A stretch of DNA of 17,054 bases, taken from Alkalibaculum bacchi. GTDB taxonomy: Bacteria > Bacillota > Clostridia > Eubacteriales > Alkalibacteraceae. The notes beneath the pieces are model-generated. The model was not told the origin of the DNA. It made no database searches and saw only the letters and a program-made list of their open reading frames with translations. Positions 12,820-17,054 of this stretch are shown piece after piece. The stretch spans positions 1 through 17,054 of the forward strand of contig NZ_CALNCS010000016.1 in NCBI RefSeq assembly GCF_937875145.1, read 5' to 3'. Position numbers and translations under genes: made by a program. Position 1 is the first letter of the stretch. Each line of letters begins with the position of its first letter.

Positions 12820-15110
12820 TTTTTCTTGTTTTCTAACATGCCCATTACAATCTTCTCGCTTGTGATAGGTAACTGGCGAATGTTCACTTGAGTGGCATTG
12901 TATACTGCATGGGCGATAGCAGGACTTGGGGTATTGATGACAATCTCTCCGATAGATTTTGCACCAAAAGGACCTGTAGGCTCATAACTGCTTTCAAATT
13001 CAACTCGAATGTCTTTCACATCTAAACGAGAAGGGATCTTATACTGTAAGAAGGAACTGCTAGTTAATCTTCCCTTTTTATCATGGGTTACATCTTCGTA
13101 TAATGCCATACCAATTCCCTGCATGATGCCCCCTTCTACTTGAATTCGTGATAAATTCGGGTTGATGACCGTTCCACAATCGACTACAGCCACATAATCG
13201 ATGATATCCACTTTTCCTGTCAATTTATCGACTTCAACTTCCACTACTCCTGCCATAAAGGGCGGCGGTGAAGTAGGAGAATAATGGGATTCGCTAGCGG
13301 TTATATAATTGTTTTCCCCTACTAAGCTGAAATTTGCAATATCTTTCAATGAAATGCTCTTATCGTCTTCTAAGGAAAATACGTTCTTTCCATCAAATTC
13401 TACCTTCTCTACTGGAATCTTTAATAGCCTTGCACCCTCAGAAAGAATTTTTTCCCTCATAGACTTGCAAGTCTTGACCACTGCCATTCCTGTAATATAA
13501 GTGGTACTTGAAGCGTAAGATCCAGTATCATATGGCGAAAGATCTGTATCTACTCCGTGAACAACAATATTTTCTAAATCGCATTCTAATATATCAGCGG
13601 CCATTTGGGAAAGTATGGTATCACAGCCGGTACCCATGTCGGTAGCTCCAATCATTAAGGTGTAGAAGCCATCATCATTTAACCTAATCTCTACTGCTCC
13701 AACGTCTACATTAGAAATTCCTGAGCCTTGCATGGCGACTGCACAACCTACAGAGCGAATTTTATCTTTTCCTACTTCTCTGTAGGGATATTTATTATCC
13801 CAGTCAATCATTTCCTTTGCCTTGATTAAGCATTTGTCTAAGTGGCAGCTGTTTAGTACTTCGTTGTAGTACGCTGGCATCTTATTTCCAACTTGCTCAT
13901 GGGTGAGCATGTTTTTCATTCTCAATTCAGTAGGATCCATATTTAGCTTTGTTGCCAACTCATTGACTGCACATTCAAGTGCAAAAATCCCTTGGGTTGC
14001 TCCATAGCCTCGATAAGCTCCCCCCCACATGGTATTGCTGTAAACAACATCAAAATCAAACTTAAAGGCATTCACTTTGTTGTATATGGTCATCGCTTTG
14101 TGTCCAGACAATCCTACCGTAGTAGGACCATGATCTCCATAAGCACCTGCATTCCACAATGAATACATGTGAATGGCTTTGATATTCCCATCGTCGTCAG
14201 ATCCTAATCGGATAGTAATCTGCGCTTCGTGGCGAGGGCTACCATTTGTAAAACTTTCCTTCCTGGTATAAATCATCTTTGCAGGTTTTCCCGTCTTCAT
14301 GGTTACTAATGCCGGGTACAATTCGCTGACTACGGATTGTTTTGCCCCAAAGCCACCACCTATTCTAGGTTTGATGACACGAATTTTAGATTTGGGTATT
14401 TCTAAAGCATTTGACAGTATTCTCCTTACGTGAAAGGGAACTTGAGTGGAGCTAATGACGTTAAGCCTTCCATAGGCATCAATGCTGGTATGGGTACGGA
14501 AGGTCTCCATCATAGTCTGGCTGTTTGCCTGGGTATGATAAGTTTCCTCGATGATATGGGTGCAGTTTTTGAATTGTTCTTCTACATCACCGTATTCACA
14601 ACTCTCGGAAGAGCAAAGGTTTCGATTATTATCTGCCCCAATATCTACCAATGATTTAAAGTCTTCCTCCGGATGGATTAGTACTTCGTTATCCTTCGAT
14701 TTTGTGAAATCTAAAAGAGGTTCTAGTACTTGGTACTTTACCTTTATAAATCGCAATGCCTTATCTATGCTTTTTTCGTCCCAACCAGCCACAATCGCTA
14801 CTGGATCGCCTACGCATCGTAGTCTTTTATCTAGAATTAACCTGTCATAAGGGCTTGGCTCAGGAAAAGATTGACCTGCATTCGTAAATCTAGACTGAGG
14901 AGCATCTTTGTATGTTAATATACACTCAATACCTGGCAGTTTAAGGGCCCGATCCGTATTGATTTCCTCTACTAGTGCATGAGCATGAGGACTCCTGAGA
15001 AGTTTTACAATAAGGGAACTCCCAGTAGTAATGTCGTCCGTATAAACAGGTTTTCCGGTGACTAAAGACATGGCATCTTTTTTTCTGACGCTTTTATTTA
15101 CAACCTTCAT
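12816..15110 (-). CDS. xdhA: Molybdopterin-binding large subunit, xanthine dehydrogenase family
   Basis: A 764-residue large subunit of a molybdenum hydroxylase. The N-terminal a/b hammerhead domain spans about residues 15-125 (VTGKPVYTDDI, LLRSPHAHA). The molybdopterin-binding part has IGGGFGAKQ (251-258 for GGGFGAKQ) and WGGAYRGYGATQG (362-374), then GATDMGTGCDTILSQMAAD and GIMQGIGMALYEDV. PTGPFGAKSIGE ends with Glu722, the catalytic base position. Family members hydroxylate purines, nicotinate or aldehydes using water as the oxygen source. The adjacent NCS2 permease favours xanthine or another purine. Selenium dependence is inferred from the neighbouring maturation genes. AGGAGGTG 7 nt ahead of the ATG lies inside the last codons of the [2Fe-2S] gene. 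Confidence 0.93.
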   Translation of the reverse strand: MKVVNKSVRKKDAMSLVTGKPVYTDDITTGSSLIVKLLRSPHAHALVEEINTDRALKLPGIECILTYKDAPQSRFTNAGQSFPEPSPYDRLILDKRLRCVGDPVAIVAGWDEKSIDKALRFIKVKYQVLEPLLDFTKSKDNEVLIHPEEDFKSLVDIGADNNRNLCSSESCEYGDVEEQFKNCTHIIEETYHTQANSQTMMETFRTHTSIDAYGRLNVISSTQVPFHVRRILSNALEIPKSKIRVIKPRIGGGFGAKQSVVSELYPALVTMKTGKPAKMIYTRKESFTNGSPRHEAQITIRLGSDDDGNIKAIHMYSLWNAGAYGDHGPTTVGLSGHKAMTIYNKVNAFKFDFDVVYSNTMWGGAYRGYGATQGIFALECAVNELATKLNMDPTELRMKNMLTHEQVGNKMPAYYNEVLNSCHLDKCLIKAKEMIDWDNKYPYREVGKDKIRSVGCAVAMQGSGISNVDVGAVEIRLNDDGFYTLMIGATDMGTGCDTILSQMAADILECDLENIVVHGVDTDLSPYDTGSYASSTTYITGMAVVKTCKSMREKILSEGARLLKIPVEKVEFDGKNVFSLEDDKSISLKDIANFSLVGENNYITASESHYSPTSPPPFMAGVVEVEVDKLTGKVDIIDYVAVVDCGTVINPNLSRIQVEGGIMQGIGMALYEDVTHDKKGRLTSSSFLQYKIPSRLDVKDIRVEFESSYEPTGPFGAKSIGEIVINTPSPAIAHAVYNATQVNIRQLPITSEKIVMGMLENKKK

Positions 15111-15114
15111 AACA

Positions 15115-15573
15115 TTACACCTCCTTTTTACTTTGCAAATAGTTCTTTATGGCCCGCAATTGACCTACATATCCTGTACATCTACATAAATTTCCTACCA
15201 AATACTTCTTAATTTCCTCTTCAGTTGGATTTGTCAGCTCGTTTTTCATAGCGATTACGTTCATGATAAAACCTGGACTACAGAATCCACATTGTTCAGA
15301 TCCCTCATCTGCCATAAATCCTCCGATTTCTAGTGCGTCCTTTTCTACGCCTTCAAGAGTTGTCACATGTTTCCCATTTGCCCTAATGGCAAGCGTAGAA
15401 CAAGAAAGCACTGGTTTGCCATCTAAAAGCACTGTACACAAACCACAATTTGAAGTTTCACAACCTCTTTTTATACTGTAAAAGCCTTTAGACCTTAACC
15501 ATTCTAGGAGTGCAATATCAGGCGAGACATCATCTGTAAATTCCTTTTCATTTATCCATAATTTAATCTGCAT
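15115..15573 (-). CDS. xdhC: [2Fe-2S] small subunit of the molybdenum hydroxylase
   Basis: A 152-residue electron-transfer subunit. The plant-type ferredoxin cluster is bound by Cys38, Cys43, Cys46 and Cys58 (GCETSNCGLCTVLLDG, then SC). The second cluster, in the helical C-terminal domain, is bound by Cys95 and Cys98 (QCGFCSPG) and Cys130 and Cys132 (LCRCTGY). All eight ligands are present. It passes electrons from the molybdenum site to FAD. The start has AGGAGG 5 nt ahead and overlaps the end of the FAD subunit by 11 bases. The next gene starts 4 bases after its stop. The symbol follows the E. coli XdhABC naming for this subunit. Confidence 0.96.
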   Translation of the reverse strand: MQIKLWINEKEFTDDVSPDIALLEWLRSKGFYSIKRGCETSNCGLCTVLLDGKPVLSCSTLAIRANGKHVTTLEGVEKDALEIGGFMADEGSEQCGFCSPGFIMNVIAMKNELTNPTEEEIKKYLVGNLCRCTGYVGQLRAIKNYLQSKKEV

Positions 15574-16357
15574 GATTTCCTCCTAAAAGTATCTCTTCTA
15601 TATTTCTACGTATAAAAACATCAGCTAAGATCGAACGGTATTCCTTACTGCCTCGATCATTAGAGCCTAATACGATCTTATCTTTCACTACATTTATTAT
15701 TTCGTTGATTTGTTCCTCATGTAGATTTTCACTAAGTTCCAGGCTAATTAGCTGGGCTTTCGCAGGTCGAGAGCCGAGCACTATGTTCCAAGTGTTTCCA
15801 GTATTTGATACTGCACAGGCAAGGATAGGTAAATCGCTAACGCTCTTTCTTTGGTTTACGTAGGCAACTTTTCTATTGTCTTTTTTTATAATAATCTTCA
15901 CTAAGATATCATTATCTCGAGGCATATCCATAAATTGAGATAGGGAAACAATTCCTCCCTTGTATAACTCCACATACGTATCTAAAGCTAATAGCACTGT
16001 CAAGACATCTGAAAATCCAAACCTTGAAAATACAGTTCCCCCAACAGTGGCCCCGTTTCTAAACTGAACCCCTACGATGCTTTCAACAGACTTTTCTATG
16101 ATGCCGTTAAAATATTTCTTCAAACCTGAATGCACTTCAAGATCCCTTAAAGTACACATAGCACCAATATAAAAGCGATCTTCATCCTCCTCAATCTTGT
16201 GTAAATCAAGGGCGGATAAGTCGATGGCTTTTCCAATCCTTTTTTTTCCCATCTTAAGCCACATGATTCCTCCGAGAATCACATTTCTTCTGCTTTGATT
16301 TAGTTCATATGCTTCTTCTAAGCTTTCTGCTATGACGTATTGATCAATAGTAAACAA
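15563..16357 (-). CDS. xdhB: FAD-binding medium subunit of the molybdenum hydroxylase
   Basis: A 264-residue flavin subunit from the chosen start. It opens FTIDQYVIAESLEEAYELNQ, and VILGGIMWLKMGKKRI is a variant of the FAD pyrophosphate loop. IVGVQFRNGATVGGTVFSRF with GFSDVLTVLLALD is the second FAD-contact region. The start is a TTG at 16357 with AAAGGAG 8 nt ahead; the in-frame TTG at 16375 lies upstream of that site and is unlikely. The subunit takes electrons from the iron-sulfur subunit and passes them to NAD(P)+ or another acceptor. It is the first gene of the four-gene hydroxylase operon. At under 270 residues it is slightly short of the classical 290, which is usual for clostridial members. 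Confidence 0.93.
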   Translation of the reverse strand: MFTIDQYVIAESLEEAYELNQSRRNVILGGIMWLKMGKKRIGKAIDLSALDLHKIEEDEDRFYIGAMCTLRDLEVHSGLKKYFNGIIEKSVESIVGVQFRNGATVGGTVFSRFGFSDVLTVLLALDTYVELYKGGIVSLSQFMDMPRDNDILVKIIIKKDNRKVAYVNQRKSVSDLPILACAVSNTGNTWNIVLGSRPAKAQLISLELSENLHEEQINEIINVVKDKIVLGSNDRGSKEYRSILADVFIRRNIEEILLGGNHAD

Positions 16358-16647
16358 AAGTTTCACTCCTTTCAACTTTTGAACTGGATAAATATATTCA
16401 TTCTATTTGATATTTTATTTTTACCCTAAAATAATACCATTAACAAACGAATTATACTTGATTCAACAAATAAGTTCAATGAAAAAGCTTAATCATACAC
16501 AAAAAAAACATGAACAATTTTCTATCATGAATGAATTTCGTTCGGAAACGCACCTCAAAAACCTTGACGCAATAAAAAAATTAATGCATAATTATTGAGG
16601 TCAATTAGATGTTTAAACGCATAATTTTGTATCATCAGGAGGATATA
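16358..16647. other. Divergent intergenic region between hydroxylase operon and permease
   Basis: This 290-bp AT-rich gap must carry promoters in both directions. The plus-strand candidate is listed separately. On the minus strand TTGTTA (16443-16438) lies 17 bases ahead of TAAAAA, a weak candidate for the xdh operon. TTTCCGAACG (minus strand, 16538-16547) contains the CCGAAC core of a PurR box, but no clear second half-site is seen. ACCTCAA (16552-16558) can pair with TTGAGGT (16595-16601). I saw no purine riboswitch. Confidence 0.45.
16407..16435 (+). promoter_or_regulatory. Candidate promoter of the NCS2 permease gene
   Basis: TTGATA (16407-16412) and AATAAT (16430-16435) are separated by 17 bases, each five of six to consensus. 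It would give an untranslated leader of about 205 nt before the permease ATG. Confidence 0.45.
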
Positions 16648-17054
16648 ATGAATCAAAATAATAATTCGTTAATTTATCAACTCAATGGAAAGCCGCCAAT
16701 AAAGACGGCTTTACCCTTAGGTTTGCAACATGTTCTTGCCATGTTCGTTGGCAATGTGACTCCAATTATCATTATCTCAAATACCTTGAGATTGCCTGTA
16801 GAACAAAAGGCATTTCTTATCCAATGTGCTATGTTCGTTGCGGGAATTGTATCCTTAATTCAGGCTTATCCAATAGGGCCAGTTGGTGCAAAATTGCCTA
16901 TCGTCATGGGCACTAGTTTTGGATTTCTCCCTGTTTGTATTGCTATTGCAGCCAAGTATGGTCTTGCTGGAGTTCTTGGAGCTGGTTTGGCGGGAGGAGT
17001 TTTCCAGGTTGTTTTGGGTTTCTTTTTAAAGCGTATTAGAAAGTATTTTCCACC
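16648..17054 (+). CDS. NCS2-family xanthine/uracil permease, N-terminal part (3' end outside window)
   Basis: The visible 135 residues start MNQNNNSLIYQLNGKPPI and enter membrane segments with LPLGLQHVLAMFVGNVTPIII, the QH motif of nucleobase-cation symporter-2 transporters. PIGPVGAKLPIVMGTSFGFLP and a glycine-rich helix (GLAGVLGAGLAGGVFQVVLG) follow. NCS2 members import xanthine, uric acid or uracil with protons or sodium. Its divergent position beside the hydroxylase operon supports a purine substrate such as xanthine or urate. AGGAGG lies 5 nt ahead of the ATG. The frame is open to the window edge, so the substrate-determining segments in the C-terminal half are not visible. Confidence 0.92.
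   Translation, partial: MNQNNNSLIYQLNGKPPIKTALPLGLQHVLAMFVGNVTPIIIISNTLRLPVEQKAFLIQCAMFVAGIVSLIQAYPIGPVGAKLPIVMGTSFGFLPVCIAIAAKYGLAGVLGAGLAGGVFQVVLGFFLKRIRKYFP

Noticed and set aside
14430..14850. Plus-strand frames inside the large hydroxylase subunit
   Set aside because: They are antisense shadows of a well-supported gene and resemble no protein.
16407..16598. 63-codon frame on the plus strand ahead of the permease
   Set aside because: It starts at a TTG that is part of the promoter candidate, has no ribosome binding site, and resembles no known protein. More likely leader sequence.
16436..16647. Purine (guanine/xanthine) riboswitch ahead of the permease
   Set aside because: The conserved loop and junction sequences of the purine riboswitch are absent.
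1..17054. CRISPR array
   Set aside because: No regularly spaced direct repeats were seen anywhere in the window.

Overview
This is AT-rich DNA with Gram-positive style ribosome binding sites and proteins typical of anaerobic Clostridia: NifS-like enzymes, a CODH-type 4Fe-4S protein, a rubredoxin-like protein and a selenium-dependent molybdenum hydroxylase (SDMH) locus. Assignment to Clostridia is an inference from gene content. I cannot name a species; an Alkaliphilus-like lineage is only a guess.

Positions 1-6600 look like an accessory region that has been rearranged. The left edge holds the 3' end of an IS110-family transposase. Next, on the minus strand, comes a metalloid-type resistance island. 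It contains two ArsR repressors with the CxC metalloid site, an ArsP/DUF318 permease, and a small thioredoxin-like protein. It also contains an unusual sulfur/iron module: a cysteine desulfurase, a CODH-type 4Fe-4S protein and a small four-cysteine protein. A 77-bp control element is present in two diverged copies (63 of 77 bases identical). One copy lies ahead of the permease unit, the other ahead of the desulfurase unit. Each carries an invariant hairpin stem and the palindrome ATCnAAATATTTnGAT, which suggests one shared repressor for both units. Three decayed genes lie in or beside this region: a leader gene reduced to its start and end, an M48 protease lacking its HExxH segment, and an unidentified frameshifted gene.

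Positions 6642-6977 hold a rubredoxin-like protein. Positions 7235-11962 (plus strand) hold the SDMH maturation set: yqeC, selD, yedF and yqeB, then a second cysteine desulfurase and a DUF3343 putative selenium/sulfur carrier. The SelD has cysteine rather than selenocysteine, and no selA, selB or tRNA-Sec is visible. Selenium activated here is therefore plausibly meant for the molybdenum cofactor enzyme; genes outside the window could change that view. A strong bidirectional terminator at about 12083-12120 separates this set from the convergent structural operon.

Positions 12247-16357 (minus strand) encode the hydroxylase itself: FAD subunit, [2Fe-2S] subunit, molybdopterin subunit and a MocA-type cytidylyltransferase, with overlapping or almost touching ends. 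Divergent from it, an NCS2-family xanthine/uracil permease starts at 16648 and runs off the right edge. Together these suggest purine (probably xanthine) import and hydroxylation by a selenium-dependent xanthine dehydrogenase, with its selenium supply encoded alongside.
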